Positions 1 to 8,436 are shown, numbered from the stretch's first letter. The stretch: DNA of 64,000 nt from Viridibacterium sp047600765 (GCA_047600765.1 JASGKF010000001.1:1736001-1800000); one strand, 5' to 3'. The notes: generated by a model not told the origin, from the sequence alone. Translations and numbers: made by a program.

Positions 1-1
1 C

Positions 2-496
2 AAGACCAACAACCTCAACGGCGGTGGCGCGCGCCGCATTATCTACCGTGACAACGCACACCGTGACCTGTCACGCGAAGCGCTGATCCTCACCACTGAT
101 TACTCGGACCCCAACGCGCTGCTCGATTACAAACCAGCCAAAGCCACGGGGCAGTTCCGCGACTTCCTCATCCAGCACAACACGGTCGAGTTCACGGCGA
201 ACTGGCAACCGACGCCCGTGCCGCAGGGGCCGGACCGCAAGCTGACCGTGGTCGACTTCCCGGCCCTGCTGCTGCAAGGGGACATCAAGAACCAGGCCTT
301 CCACGACAACATCGTGGTGGACGACCTCGTACTCATCAACAGCTTCCCGATCAAGCTCGACGGCGTGCGCAACGCTTTCCTGCGAAACATCACCTACCGC
401 AACTGGAAGGGCAAGGGGACGCCCTGGACGGTCAGCAATGCACCGGGGCTGAAGATGCAGGATGTGAAGCTGCAACCGGGTGAGAACTCGAAGTAG
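2..496 (+). CDS. GH28 polygalacturonase-like glycosidase, C-terminal part
   Basis: Only the last 164 codons are present; the start lies before the window. The reading frame is open from base 2 and carries beta-helix features of glycoside hydrolase family 28: a GGGAR turn followed by IIYRDN, then FRDFLIQHNTVEF, and short strand repeats such as FHDNIVVDDL and VRNAFLRNITY. GH28 enzymes hydrolyse alpha-1,4-galacturonide bonds in pectin, usually outside the cytoplasm. The catalytic aspartates would lie in the missing upstream part. Stop TAG at 494-496. No neighbour indicates a pectin operon here. Family call good, exact substrate open. Confidence 0.8.
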   Translation, partial: KTNNLNGGGARRIIYRDNAHRDLSREALILTTDYSDPNALLDYKPAKATGQFRDFLIQHNTVEFTANWQPTPVPQGPDRKLTVVDFPALLLQGDIKNQAFHDNIVVDDLVLINSFPIKLDGVRNAFLRNITYRNWKGKGTPWTVSNAPGLKMQDVKLQPGENSK

Positions 497-510
497 CGCG
501 GCTGGCAGTT

Positions 511-585
511 GTAGGGTGGATAAGCACAGCGCATCCACCATCGGCACTCCCGACGCGTGGATGCGCTGCGCTTCTCCATCCTACT
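511..585. repeat. Paired REP-like dispersed repeat, copy 1
   Basis: Two inverted arms: GTAGGGTGGATAAGC..GCGCATCCACC at 511-539 and the reverse complement, starting CGTGGATGCGCTGCGCTT, at 555-584. The same unit recurs at 4290-4365 and, as one arm, at 39698-39728. The arm end overlaps the TAG stop of the DUF971 gene at 581-583. It could form a cruciform or a bidirectional terminator-like hairpin between two convergent genes. Confidence 0.85.
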
Positions 586-862
586 GTGTGGTGAGCTCAA
601 TGAGGTAGCTCAGCGGGTAGATGCCACGCTCGTGCCCGTCAGAGAAAGCCAGGTTGAGTGCGTTGGTGCCGATGGGTTTGAGCGTCTGCAACGCGACGCC
701 ATCGGTGGGAATGTGGCCGCCCTTCAGCTTGAGGGCCATGCACTCGGCGCAGCGGCAGGCGGCGCGCAGTCGCGTGTAGGGCAGGGGGCGACGCGAGCCG
801 TCGTCCAGTTCTAGAAACATCGTCGCTACGCGATCATCGGTCTGCAAACTCAGTATCTGCAT
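581..862 (-). CDS. DUF971 domain protein
   Basis: A 93-residue protein of the DUF971 type, the fold found at the N-terminus of gamma-butyrobetaine hydroxylases and as stand-alone proteins near Fe-S or quinone-related genes. Visible features are FLELDDGSRRPLPYTRLR and a Cys pair, CRCAEC, around residues 36-41. The start is backed by GGGGAG six bases upstream. It is the last gene of the minus-strand operon, 23 bp after the ABC ATPase gene, so it is probably cotranscribed with transport and redox genes. Biochemical role unknown; a metal or Fe-S link is inference from the Cys residues and context. Confidence 0.8.
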   Translation of the reverse strand: MQILSLQTDDRVATMFLELDDGSRRPLPYTRLRAACRCAECMALKLKGGHIPTDGVALQTLKPIGTNALNLAFSDGHERGIYPLSYLIELTTQ

Positions 863-885
863 TTTCTCTCCCCTGCCCGGTCAGA

Positions 886-1770
886 TCAGGCATTCACTAT
901 CCCCGCCACCCCACCCGGTCCTACTTCGGTTGCAAAACCATCCAGCGCACCATCGTGCAATTCGCTGCCCATGGCCGCGAGGCTTTCTTCGCGGATCAGC
1001 TGACGCAACTGCTGCACGTAGGTAATGAACTCGGGGCTGGATGTCATGGCTGCCGTGCGCGGGCGCGGCAGGTCGATCTTGATCTCGGCCTTGATGCGGC
1101 CGGGCCTCGCGGTCATCACATAGATGCGGTCTGACAGAAAAACGGCCTCGTCGATGTCGTGCGTGATGAACAGCACCGAGAGGCGGAACTTCTGCCACAT
1201 GTTGGTGAGGATCTCCTGCATCACGACGCGCGTCTGCGCATCGAGTGCGCCGAAGGGCTCGTCCATCAGCAGCACCTGCGGCGAGGTCGCCAGCGCGCGC
1301 ACGATACCCACGCGCTGCTTCATGCCGCCCGAGAGCTGATCCGGGTAGTGGTTCTCGAAAGCCAGCAGGCCAGCGAGGCCCAGCAGGGTGCGGGCGGAAG
1401 CCTCACGCGTCGAACGACCAACGCCCTTCATCTTCATGCCGAACTCGACGTTCTGGCGCACCGTGAGCCAGGGGAACAGCGAGTACTGCTGAAACACCAC
1501 GCCACGTTGCACGCTGGGGCCCCCGATGGCTTCGCCATCCACCGTCACGCTGCCACTGCTGCCCTTGAGGAAGCCGGCGACAACGTTGAGCAGGGTGGAT
1601 TTGCCGCAGCCCGAGGGGCCGATGAGGGTGACGAACTCGCCGGGCTTGACGTCGATGGACGCGCGGTCGATGGCGACGACCTCTTCTGTGCGCGTCGTGA
1701 AGCGCACGCTGAGGTCGTTGACGCGGATCCAGCCGGTCTGCGTGGCTTCAGCGGTTGCAGCATTCATCAA
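886..1770 (-). CDS. ABC transporter ATPase, taurine/sulfonate/nitrate type
   Basis: 294 residues, cytoplasmic ATPase of an importer in the TauB/SsuB/NrtD family. Walker A GPSGCGKST at 51-59, Q-loop Gln94, signature LSGG at 146-149 and Walker B VLLMDE at 166-171 are intact, so it should hydrolyse ATP. It overlaps the permease gene by 4 bp (ATGA at 1767-1770), typical of translational coupling. The roughly 35 residues after the core end without a recognisable extra domain. Substrate cannot be read from the ATPase; the operon context (AprBA-like redox pair and a TauE-like exporter) favours an organosulfur compound, which is inference. Confidence 0.93.
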   Translation of the reverse strand: MMNAATAEATQTGWIRVNDLSVRFTTRTEEVVAIDRASIDVKPGEFVTLIGPSGCGKSTLLNVVAGFLKGSSGSVTVDGEAIGGPSVQRGVVFQQYSLFPWLTVRQNVEFGMKMKGVGRSTREASARTLLGLAGLLAFENHYPDQLSGGMKQRVGIVRALATSPQVLLMDEPFGALDAQTRVVMQEILTNMWQKFRLSVLFITHDIDEAVFLSDRIYVMTARPGRIKAEIKIDLPRPRTAAMTSSPEFITYVQQLRQLIREESLAAMGSELHDGALDGFATEVGPGGVAGIVNA

Positions 1771-2687
1771 TCATTCTCCATTTGCGCGCGGTGTGCCCAG
1801 GGCATGACCCAGGTGCCGATGAGCCGGATCAGGCCCGAGCAGAACAGACCCAGCACACCGATGACGATCATGCCCAACACGATTTCGGAGTAGCGCACGA
1901 GGGAGTAGGCCTCCCAGGTGAAGTAGCCGATGCCGAACTGGCCCGAGATCATCTCCGCCGCGATCAGCGAAACCCATGCAACACCCATGCCTATCGTGAG
2001 GCCTGTGAACACATGGGGCAACGAACCGGGCAGCACGACGTGCCAGAACAGCGCGAGCTGGCCGGCGCCGAGGCAGCGCGCGGCGCGTACCAGCACCTTG
2101 TCGAGCGCCTGCACGCCGTGGATGGTGTTGAGCAGGATGGGGAAGAAGGAGCCGAGGAAGGTGATGAAGACGATGCTGACCTCGTTGCTGGGCCACAGCA
2201 TGATGGACATGGGCACCCAGGCAATCGCCGGAATGGGGCGCAGCACTTCGAGCGCGGGGAAGATCAGCTCGCGCGCAATGCGGTTGCGGCCCATCAGCAG
2301 GCCCAGTGGAATGGCGATCAGCGCGGCAATGCCGAAGCCGGTGAGGATGCGCTGCAGGCTCAGCAGGATATGGCGTTGGAAGCGCGTGTTGCTGGCCAGC
2401 GCCATGGCATCTTCGAGAACCGCCTGCGGCGCGGGGATGTTGTTGAAGCGGATGTAGAAGTCGACGCGGTACTTCACCGCGAAGTGCCACAGCGTGACCA
2501 GCATGCACAGCGATAGTGCACCTAGCAGCCAGGTCAGCAGGGTGCGCGGTGCAATGAGAGGTGGCTTGCGCGGGGTCATCGCCGCGGGGGCGGGGGGCAC
2601 GGCGTGCAGCTTTGCGGGAGGGCTGACCGGCGCCGCTGCTTCGGCCGCGTCGCCGGCGAACTCTTCGATTCTCTGGACCATCAACAT
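1767..2687 (-). CDS. ABC transporter permease, taurine/sulfonate/nitrate type
   Basis: 306 residues with about six membrane helices, of the TauC/SsuC/NrtB family. After a Pro/Ala-rich cytoplasmic N-terminus (to about residue 48) the first helix LLTWLLGALSLCMLVTLW begins. The EAA-loop region that contacts the ATPase is recognisable near AAEMISGQFGIGYF, about 70 residues from the end. Start ATG at 2687 has GGAGC just upstream; a second ATG is two codons in. It lies between the binding-protein gene (91 bp upstream, across a hairpin) and the overlapping ATPase gene. Confidence 0.92.
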   Translation of the reverse strand: MLMVQRIEEFAGDAAEAAAPVSPPAKLHAVPPAPAAMTPRKPPLIAPRTLLTWLLGALSLCMLVTLWHFAVKYRVDFYIRFNNIPAPQAVLEDAMALASNTRFQRHILLSLQRILTGFGIAALIAIPLGLLMGRNRIARELIFPALEVLRPIPAIAWVPMSIMLWPSNEVSIVFITFLGSFFPILLNTIHGVQALDKVLVRAARCLGAGQLALFWHVVLPGSLPHVFTGLTIGMGVAWVSLIAAEMISGQFGIGYFTWEAYSLVRYSEIVLGMIVIGVLGLFCSGLIRLIGTWVMPWAHRAQMEND

Positions 2688-2749
2688 GGCTTGCTCCGAT
2701 CTCTCATCGCTTGCTTGCGAAATGCGTGCCTGATGCGGCTGTCGGCACG

Positions 2750-2769
2750 GGGGAGGCTTGCGCCTCCCC
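2750..2769 (-). terminator. Intercistronic hairpin after the binding-protein gene
   Basis: Perfect 8-bp stem GGGGAGGC/GCCTCCCC with a TTGC loop, ten bases downstream of the binding-protein stop. No T-run follows, so it is more likely an mRNA-stabilising or partially terminating hairpin that lets the binding protein be made in excess over permease and ATPase, a common arrangement in ABC importer operons (inference). Confidence 0.6.
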
Positions 2770-2778
2770 TGCCGCGCA

Positions 2779-4188
2779 CTACTTCACCGCCGCCAACACC
2801 TGCTCATACTCCAGCACCTTGCCGCCCACCTTGGCCGCATAGGCCTCGGCGTCCTTCTTGAGCAGGAAGGGTTCGATGACAAGGTTCTTCGCGTCCTTGT
2901 CGCTGAAGGCGAAGAAAGCGTGGTCGGCGAACAGCTTGATGTTGAGGTTCTGGTCGAACAGGAAGGCCACACCGATGGGTTTGCCCGCCGCCTGCGCCGC
3001 CTTGATCGCCCCCAACGTGCAGGCGGCCGAGCTGTAGGCGCTGAGCTCACCGCTCTTGAGCCAGATCTCGCCCGCTTCGATGCTCTTGGCAATCGGCTTC
3101 TTGCAGAACGCGTCCGTGCCCTTGACCTCGGTGCCGGCGAAGCTGGCTTTCTGCTTGTCGTAGTCGAGGTTCTTTTCCTTGAAGGCCTGACGAACGTAGG
3201 TTTCATCCACCCAGGCATCGGCATCGAAAGTCTTCACGCGGCCCATGCGTTGCAGCACACCGGTGTTGTATTTGATGGTCTCGATCCACTTGGGCTTGAT
3301 CGTCGGATCCAGCGTGTGGATGCCGGCCGGGCCGAGGAACATGTACACGACCTCCTTGTCGATCTTGGTCCACTCGGCAATCTTCTCGGCCGCTTCCTTG
3401 GGGTTCTTGTTCACCCACTCGTTGGCCTCAATGACCGACTTCAGGTAGGCGACGACGAACTCCGGGTACTGCTTGGCAAAGTCTTCACGCACGACGACGC
3501 CGTGGAAAGTCGGCAGCTTGGTTTCAACGCCGTCGAAGATCTTGCGCGCAAAGCCCTTGAACGGCAGCAGCTCGGCGAAGGGCACGAAGTCGCCGTGACC
3601 GTCGATCTTCTTCTCCTGCAGGTTGGTCGTACCGACCTCGGGCGATTGCGAGGAGAGATCCCAGAAGTCTTCCTTCCAGCCCTTGTCTTCCATGGCCTTG
3701 AGCATCATGCCGTGCGCGGCAGAACCGAAAGGCACGGAGACCTTCTTGCCCTTGAGGTCGGACAGTTGGTAGTAGGGCGAATCCTTGTGCACCACCACAC
3801 CGTTGCCCGCGCCGTACTGGTTGTAGGCGAGGATGGCGATGAGGCGGCTCTTCGTCTCGTTGCCGGCCTGGAAGGTGGCGCCGTTCACGAGCAGCGGGTA
3901 GTCACCCATCATGCCGATGTGCAGCTTGTTGGCGACCATGCCGTTGGTAACGGGCGGTCCGGAAGTGAAGTTCTGCCAGTCGAGCTTGAACTTGATGTTG
4001 GCGTACTTGCCGGTCTTCGGCAGGTTCTTCTCGAGCAGGCCCAGCTTTTCCAGCACGATGCCGCCCGTGACGGTGTTGGTGGTTGTGCTCTGCGTGCCGA
4101 TGCCCACCACCACTTCCTGCTGGGCCCGCACCGCCTGCCCGGTTACCAGCATGCACACGATGCATGCGCGAATGATCCACTTGTTCAT
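2779..4188 (-). CDS. ABC transporter substrate-binding protein with extra C-terminal domain
   Basis: 469 residues, periplasmic NMT1/TauA/SsuA-type binding protein. The ATG at 4188 is chosen because GGGAGAG lies just upstream and it opens a signal peptide (MNKWIIRACIVCMLVTGQAVRAQQ); an in-frame ATG 14 codons earlier lacks both. The type II binding-protein core runs to about residue 330 and includes the lobe motif DLKGKKVSVPFGSAAHGM. After it comes a roughly 120-residue segment with Cys residues and an ending (AEAYAAKVGGKVLEY) that resembles NosL-type domains, which is not usual for this family. First gene of the transport part of the operon, after the HEAT-repeat gene. Confidence 0.88.
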   Translation of the reverse strand: MNKWIIRACIVCMLVTGQAVRAQQEVVVGIGTQSTTTNTVTGGIVLEKLGLLEKNLPKTGKYANIKFKLDWQNFTSGPPVTNGMVANKLHIGMMGDYPLLVNGATFQAGNETKSRLIAILAYNQYGAGNGVVVHKDSPYYQLSDLKGKKVSVPFGSAAHGMMLKAMEDKGWKEDFWDLSSQSPEVGTTNLQEKKIDGHGDFVPFAELLPFKGFARKIFDGVETKLPTFHGVVVREDFAKQYPEFVVAYLKSVIEANEWVNKNPKEAAEKIAEWTKIDKEVVYMFLGPAGIHTLDPTIKPKWIETIKYNTGVLQRMGRVKTFDADAWVDETYVRQAFKEKNLDYDKQKASFAGTEVKGTDAFCKKPIAKSIEAGEIWLKSGELSAYSSAACTLGAIKAAQAAGKPIGVAFLFDQNLNIKLFADHAFFAFSDKDAKNLVIEPFLLKKDAEAYAAKVGGKVLEYEQVLAAVK

Positions 4189-4289
4189 CACCGCTCTCCC
4201 TTCAACCACACTATCGACCTTGATAGCCACCTGTCCGCACCGCCATTGGTGCTGACGTGAATTCCTGCGCCGTCATTGACGCCACCTCT

Positions 4290-4365
4290 GTAGGGTGGAT
4301 AAGCGCCAGCGCATCCACCTTCATGCACGCACCACGCGTGGATGCGCTGCGCTTATCCACCCTAC
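4290..4365. repeat. Paired REP-like dispersed repeat, copy 2
   Basis: Same inverted pair as at 511-585: TGTAGGGTGGATAAGCG..GCGCATCCACC at 4290-4319 and CGTGGATGCGCTGCGCTT..CCACCCTA at 4337-4364. It sits in the 180-bp gap between the binding-protein start and the HEAT-protein stop (4369), inside an operon, so it would be transcribed as a long hairpin and could modulate downstream expression. Confidence 0.85.
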
Positions 4366-4368
4366 CTG

Positions 4369-5328
4369 TCACGCACCCTGCGCGGCAGCGATGCTCGCGA
4401 CGGCCAGACGCGACAGCTTGCGTACGTCGGGGTCCGGGTCGCTTGATGCTGCTTCCAGCGCGGGCAACGCGCGGGCGTCACCAAGGCTGCCCAGCGCAAT
4501 CGCCGCTTCCTTGCGCAGATTGCTCATCTCGTGACCCAGCGCCTGCAGCAACACGGCCAGCGCTTCACCCGCCTTGATCTTGCCGAGTGCCCGCGCACTC
4601 GCGACACGAACCTGCCAGTACTCGTCCTGCATGGCAGAGATCAGCTTGCTCGCTGCGCCTGCCGCTTTGATCTTGCCCAGGGTGTGGGCTGCTTCTTCGC
4701 GCACCAGCCACACGCCATCGGCGAGTGCGGCTTCCAGCGCGCCACTGACATCGCCCGTGGTCGCGAAACCCAGCGCACCCACTGCGGCCTTGCGCACCTC
4801 GGCCTCACTGTCATCGGTAGCGAGCTGCTGCAGGCGCGTGAGCGCTTCGGCGTTCTTGAGGTAGGCAAGCACGCCCACTGCTTCGCGACGCACAGCGGCG
4901 TCACTCGATGCACTGGCGGCAAGTGCTGGCGCGAAAGCCTCCGGCACGCGCAGAGCGCGCAAGGCACGCAGGGCCGAGGCTTGCACGCCGGGCTCGGCAT
5001 CGCCGGCCATGCCCAGCAGCAAGGCGCCCCAGCGTGGTTCCTTGAGTTCGGCGAGGGTCTTGGCGACGGCTTCACGCACGGCGCCGTCGGCGTCCTTGAG
5101 CATGGGCACGAGGGCGCTGACAACGGCTTCTTCCTCGATGCCTTCGAGCGCATGCGCGGCTTCGGCGCGCACCACGGCAGCTTCGTCAGAGAGCGCTTCC
5201 GTGAGCAGCTCGATGTAGTCGTCCTCGTCGCCGTAGGGCAGGTCGAGTACGGCGACGCGACGCACTTCTGCGTCGGGGTCGGCAAGGCGCGCGCGCAGGC
5301 CGCCTGATTCTGTGAAGGGATTACTCAT
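4369..5328 (-). CDS. HEAT-repeat (PBS-lyase-like) protein
   Basis: 319 residues composed almost entirely of HEAT/PBS-lyase repeats of about 31 residues, with recurrent ends such as VRAEAAHALEGI, VREAVAKTLAEL, VRREAVGVLAYL, VRKAAVGALGF, VREEAAHTLGKI and LRKEAAIALGSL: eight or nine repeats from end to end. No signal peptide, so cytoplasmic. Such solenoids are scaffolds, or act in chromophore or Fe-S enzyme maturation; here it is 3 bp from the ferredoxin gene and in one operon with the flavoprotein, so a chaperone or scaffold for that redox pair is plausible (inference). Confidence 0.9.
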   Translation of the reverse strand: MSNPFTESGGLRARLADPDAEVRRVAVLDLPYGDEDDYIELLTEALSDEAAVVRAEAAHALEGIEEEAVVSALVPMLKDADGAVREAVAKTLAELKEPRWGALLLGMAGDAEPGVQASALRALRALRVPEAFAPALAASASSDAAVRREAVGVLAYLKNAEALTRLQQLATDDSEAEVRKAAVGALGFATTGDVSGALEAALADGVWLVREEAAHTLGKIKAAGAASKLISAMQDEYWQVRVASARALGKIKAGEALAVLLQALGHEMSNLRKEAAIALGSLGDARALPALEAASSDPDPDVRKLSRLAVASIAAAQGA

Positions 5329-5331
5329 CTC

Positions 5332-5565
5332 TTATCTCAGCAAATAGGGAATGCTCACCTTCACCGCATCGGTGGGGCAGTCAGTCTCGCAAGGCATGCA
5401 GTACCAGCACTCGTCGAACTTCATGAAGGCCTTGCCCTTGGAAAGGTCGATGGCGAGCACATCAAGCGGGCAAACGTCTACGCAGACGGTGCAGCCCTTG
5501 TGGGCGATGCATTTTTCCTCGTCGATGACGACGGGCACGCTGCTGAGGGTGGCGGCTAAAGGCAT
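5332..5565 (-). CDS. AprB-like 2x[4Fe-4S] ferredoxin
   Basis: 77 residues with eight cysteines in two clusters: C19-x5-C25-x2-C28-x3-C32P and C53-x2-C56-x2-C59-x3-C63P. The uneven first cluster spacing and the CWYCMPC segment (Trp beside the second cluster) resemble the beta subunit of dissimilatory adenylylsulfate reductase (AprB), minus its long C-terminal tail. It should pass electrons to or from the FAD subunit encoded just upstream. The 123-bp gap to the flavoprotein gene holds a GC-rich hairpin repeat. The AprB relationship is by motif; the actual reaction is not known. Confidence 0.85.
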   Translation of the reverse strand: MPLAATLSSVPVVIDEEKCIAHKGCTVCVDVCPLDVLAIDLSKGKAFMKFDECWYCMPCETDCPTDAVKVSIPYLLR

Positions 5566-5625
5566 GGTGGCTTCCTTTCGGCTTTACGTATGCGGAACGG
5601 CTTTTGTCGTTTCGCACTCGGCGCT

Positions 5626-5663
5626 CCCCTCTCCCTTGAGGGGAGAGGGGCTGGGGGTGAGGG
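5626..5663. repeat. GC-rich dispersed hairpin repeat inside the operon
   Basis: CCCCTCTCCC at 5626-5635, loop TTGAG, GGGAGAGGGG at 5641-5650, followed by CTGGGGGTGAGGG. This unit type recurs at 24756-24800 and around 34518-34545 in this window. It lies between the flavoprotein stop and the ferredoxin start, so it is transcribed within the operon. Confidence 0.8.
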
Positions 5664-5688
5664 TGCCGTGAATGAGCATGCTCATTCC

Positions 5689-7420
5689 TCAGGCTGCAAC
5701 AGGCTGGCGCTGGATGCGCAGCTTGTCGTAAGCACTCTTCTCGCTCTCTTCGAGCGGCACGACATAGGGTTCGATGGCGCGCTTGAGGTGTTCCATCTCG
5801 CCGTTCGCGCCCTTCTTCAGGTGGCAGTGCACGAACCACTCGGCATCGTTCTTGTGCGGGTAGTCAACGCGGTAGTGGTAGAGGCCCCAGCGGCTTTCCT
5901 TGCGGAACAGCGAAGCCTTGGCGGCCATCTCGGCGCAATCGGCGATGTGGTAAACCTCCATCGCACGCAGCAGCTCGTGCGGATTGCTGGCCGACATGTG
6001 TTCGATGTCGGCGCGGATCTGTGCAATGCGCTCCAGGCCCAGCTCCATCTTGCGTGTCACCTTGGGCGGTTGCAGGTAGTCGTTCACCACGCGGCGCAGC
6101 TTGTACTCGACCTGGTTGGGCGGCAGGCCGTCCGCGCGCAGCAAGGGCGCTTCGATGCGCGCGCGCTCGGCGTCGATCTGTGCCGGGTCAACAATCTGCT
6201 CACCGAGTTCGCCGACGTAGTCCGCCGCGTTCTCGCCGCAGAACCAGCCATAGGTGAAAGCGCCGAGCATGTAGTTGTGTGGCACGGCGGCCATGTCGCC
6301 CGCAGCGTAGAGACCCTTCACCGTCGTCTCGCCCTTCTCGTTCACCCACACGCCCGATGCGCTGTGACCCGAGCAGAAGCCGATCTCCGAGATATGCATC
6401 TCGACCATCTTCTCGCGGTAGTCGGTGCCTCGCCCTTCGTGGAAGCGGCCACGGCTCGGACGCTCGTTGCTGTGCAGGATGGTCTCGATGGTCTGGATGG
6501 TTTCCTCGGCAAGGTGGTTCATCTTCAGGAAAACCGGACCGTTGCCGCTCTGCAGCTCGTTGTAGAACTCCATCATCATCTGGCCCGACCAGTAGTCGCA
6601 CTCCATGAAGCGCTCGCCCTTGTTGTTGGCGGTGTAACCGCCGAAGGGGCCGGTGACGTAGGCGCACGACGGGCCGTTGTAGTCCTTGATCAGCGGATTG
6701 ATCTGGAAGCATTCGAGGTTCGCGAGCTCGGCGCCAGCGTGATACGCCATCGCGTAGCCATCACCCGCATTGGTCGGATTCTCGTAGGTGCCGAACAGGT
6801 AGCCCGAAGTCGGCAGGCCCAGGCGACCCGCAGCACCGCAGCACAAGATCACCGACTTGGAGCGGATCAGCACGAAGTCGCCCGTGCGGCAGTCGAAGCC
6901 CATCACGCCTGCCGCTGCACCGCTGTCATCGAGCAGCACGCGCGTAGCGATCACACGGTTTGTGACTTCCACACGCTTCTGCTTGAGCTGGCGATAGAGC
7001 ACCTTCTTCATGTGGTGCCCTTCCGGCATCGGCAGCACGTAGGTGCCGATGTGGTGCACCTTGCGCACGGCGTAGTCGCCGGTTTCGTCCTTCTCGAACT
7101 TCACGCCCCAGCGGTCCAGCTCTTCGATGGTGCGGTAACTGTTCTTCGCATACTCGTAGAACCGTCCTCTGGTTCACCACGCCATCGTTGGCAATGGTGA
7201 TTTCCTTGGTGTACTGCTCGGGTGTCGCGTGACCGGGAATGACGGCGTTGTTGAGCCCGTCCATACCCATCGAAATCGCACCGCTGCGCTTGACGTTGGC
7301 CTTCTCCAGCACCATCACACGCAGCTTGGGATTGCGCTCCTTGGCCTTCACGGCCGCCATCGGGCCCGCCGTGCCGCCACCCACTACCAGTACGTCAACC
7401 TCGTATTCCACGGTATTCAT
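5689..7420 (-). pseudogene. AprA/fumarate-reductase-like FAD flavoprotein, frameshifted
   Basis: The gene would encode about 576 residues but its length is 3n+1. The N-terminal frame (from ATG 7420) has the FAD dinucleotide motif VVGGGTAG at 12-19 and runs correctly through NDGVVNQRTV. At about 7159 one extra base shifts the frame, and the remainder (YEYAKNSYRTIEELDRWG onward) is open in the next frame to the stop at 5689. The C-terminal part holds the family's SGHSASGVWV, TTVKGLYAAGD and AFTYGWFCGENAA segments. It resembles the AprA branch of the succinate dehydrogenase/fumarate reductase flavoproteins and pairs with the ferredoxin. Start overlaps the GntR stop (TGATG). Either a real frameshift or a sequencing error; otherwise the gene is well conserved. 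Confidence 0.85.
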
Positions 7421-8310
7421 CAGGCTTCTCCTGCTGGCTTGGAGGCGCTGCCCGCATGCCGTTCGATATGCATGCGGTACTGGAAGGCATCGCCCCGGTA
7501 GTAAAGATGTTCGTAATCGAGCGGCTGGCCGGCCGCGCTGTAAGTGAGCCGCTCCATGCGCAGGATGGGCGCGCCTTCTTCGATCTGCAGCAGGCCGGCC
7601 AGCGTCTCGTCGGCGAGCATGGCTTCGATCTGCAACTCGGCACGGCCGAGCGGAATGCCGAACTCGTTCTCGATCAGCGAGAAGATGTCGCGATGTGCGA
7701 GATCGGCACGGCGCAGCCTGTCGCCCAGCTCACGCTCGAAGTAGCTGACGTCGAGCGAGATCGGTTCGCGATTGAGAAAGCGCACGCGGCGGATCTCGGT
7801 AACGCTGCTGTTGAGCGGCACCTGAAGGTGCTGCGCAACGCTGTTGTCGGCTTTCACCGTGCGCTGCGCGATGACGCGGTTGAAGGTCTCGAAGCCGCGC
7901 TTGTTCATGGCCTCGGCAAAGCCTTCGAGCTGGCCCAGCTCCTGGAAGGTCTTGGGCTTGCTGACGTATGTACCTTTGCCGTGGATCTTGAACAGCAGCC
8001 CTTCACGCTGCAGATCACCCAGCGCTTGCCGCACAGTGATGCGGCTCACGCCGAACAAGGCGATCAGCTCGCTCTCGGACGGCAGACGCTCATGCGGCGT
8101 GTAACGCCCATCGAGAATGCGCGAGCGCAGCTCGTCCTTGATCTGGGCGTACATGGGCTGGGGCGACAAGCGCGAAATTTTGCTGCCCCCGGCCTGTCCC
8201 TTGCGGGCCACGCCGCCCCCCAAGGGGGCCGGTTCAATCTTGGGGCGGCCCGGCGATTGAACCGCCGCACCTGTGCCCAGCCTGGTAGGTGTACGTCTGG
8301 CTTGCTTCAT
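7420..8310 (-). CDS. GntR/HutC-family transcriptional regulator
   Basis: 296 residues as written. A winged HTH of the GntR type begins near MYAQIKDELRSRILDGRY and includes LPSESELIALFGVSRITVRQAL; the rest is a UTRA effector domain (LEGFAEAMNKRGFE..; final YYRGDAFQYRMHIER). UTRA regulators bind small metabolites, probably the substrate or a product of this operon. The first 50 or so residues are low-complexity and partly encoded by a GC-rich hairpin, so the true start may be downstream. Its stop overlaps the flavoprotein start (TGATG), making it the first gene of the operon, and a HutC-like operator lies about 45 bp upstream, indicating autoregulation. Confidence 0.9.
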   Translation of the reverse strand: MKQARRTPTRLGTGAAVQSPGRPKIEPAPLGGGVARKGQAGGSKISRLSPQPMYAQIKDELRSRILDGRYTPHERLPSESELIALFGVSRITVRQALGDLQREGLLFKIHGKGTYVSKPKTFQELGQLEGFAEAMNKRGFETFNRVIAQRTVKADNSVAQHLQVPLNSSVTEIRRVRFLNREPISLDVSYFERELGDRLRRADLAHRDIFSLIENEFGIPLGRAELQIEAMLADETLAGLLQIEEGAPILRMERLTYSAAGQPLDYEHLYYRGDAFQYRMHIERHAGSASKPAGEA

Positions 8311-8353
8311 CTCTGTCGGGTCCGCTCGCGGTACGCAACTTGCGTCCGCGATA

Positions 8354-8369
8354 ACTTGTTATGACAAGT
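8354..8369 (-). promoter_or_regulatory. HutC/GntR-type operator
   Basis: Perfect inverted repeat ACTTGT-TATG-ACAAGT. HutC-type GntR regulators bind sites close to CTTGTATATACAAG, and this site fits that pattern (CTTGT, 4 nt, ACAAG). It lies 44 bp upstream of the GntR start, between that gene and divergent tauE, so it probably controls the minus-strand operon and perhaps both sides. Confidence 0.72.
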
Positions 8370-8436
8370 CAGGATGAGCAAACGCCATGCCACTCACCGC
8401 ACAAGACCGCGAACTCCGCGCCAAGCCGCACCGGCT

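Noticed and set aside
2758..4260. 500-codon plus-strand open frame opposite the binding-protein gene
   Set aside because: His/Leu/Val-rich composition without motifs; antisense shadow.
7150..7165. Programmed +1 frameshift in the AprA-like gene
   Set aside because: No slippery run, rare-codon stop or stimulatory structure was seen; related flavoproteins are encoded in one frame. A simple indel is more likely.
5590..7200. 536-codon plus-strand open frame opposite the flavoprotein
   Set aside because: Antisense shadow caused by high GC at third positions; no family resemblance, while the minus strand carries conserved flavoprotein motifs.
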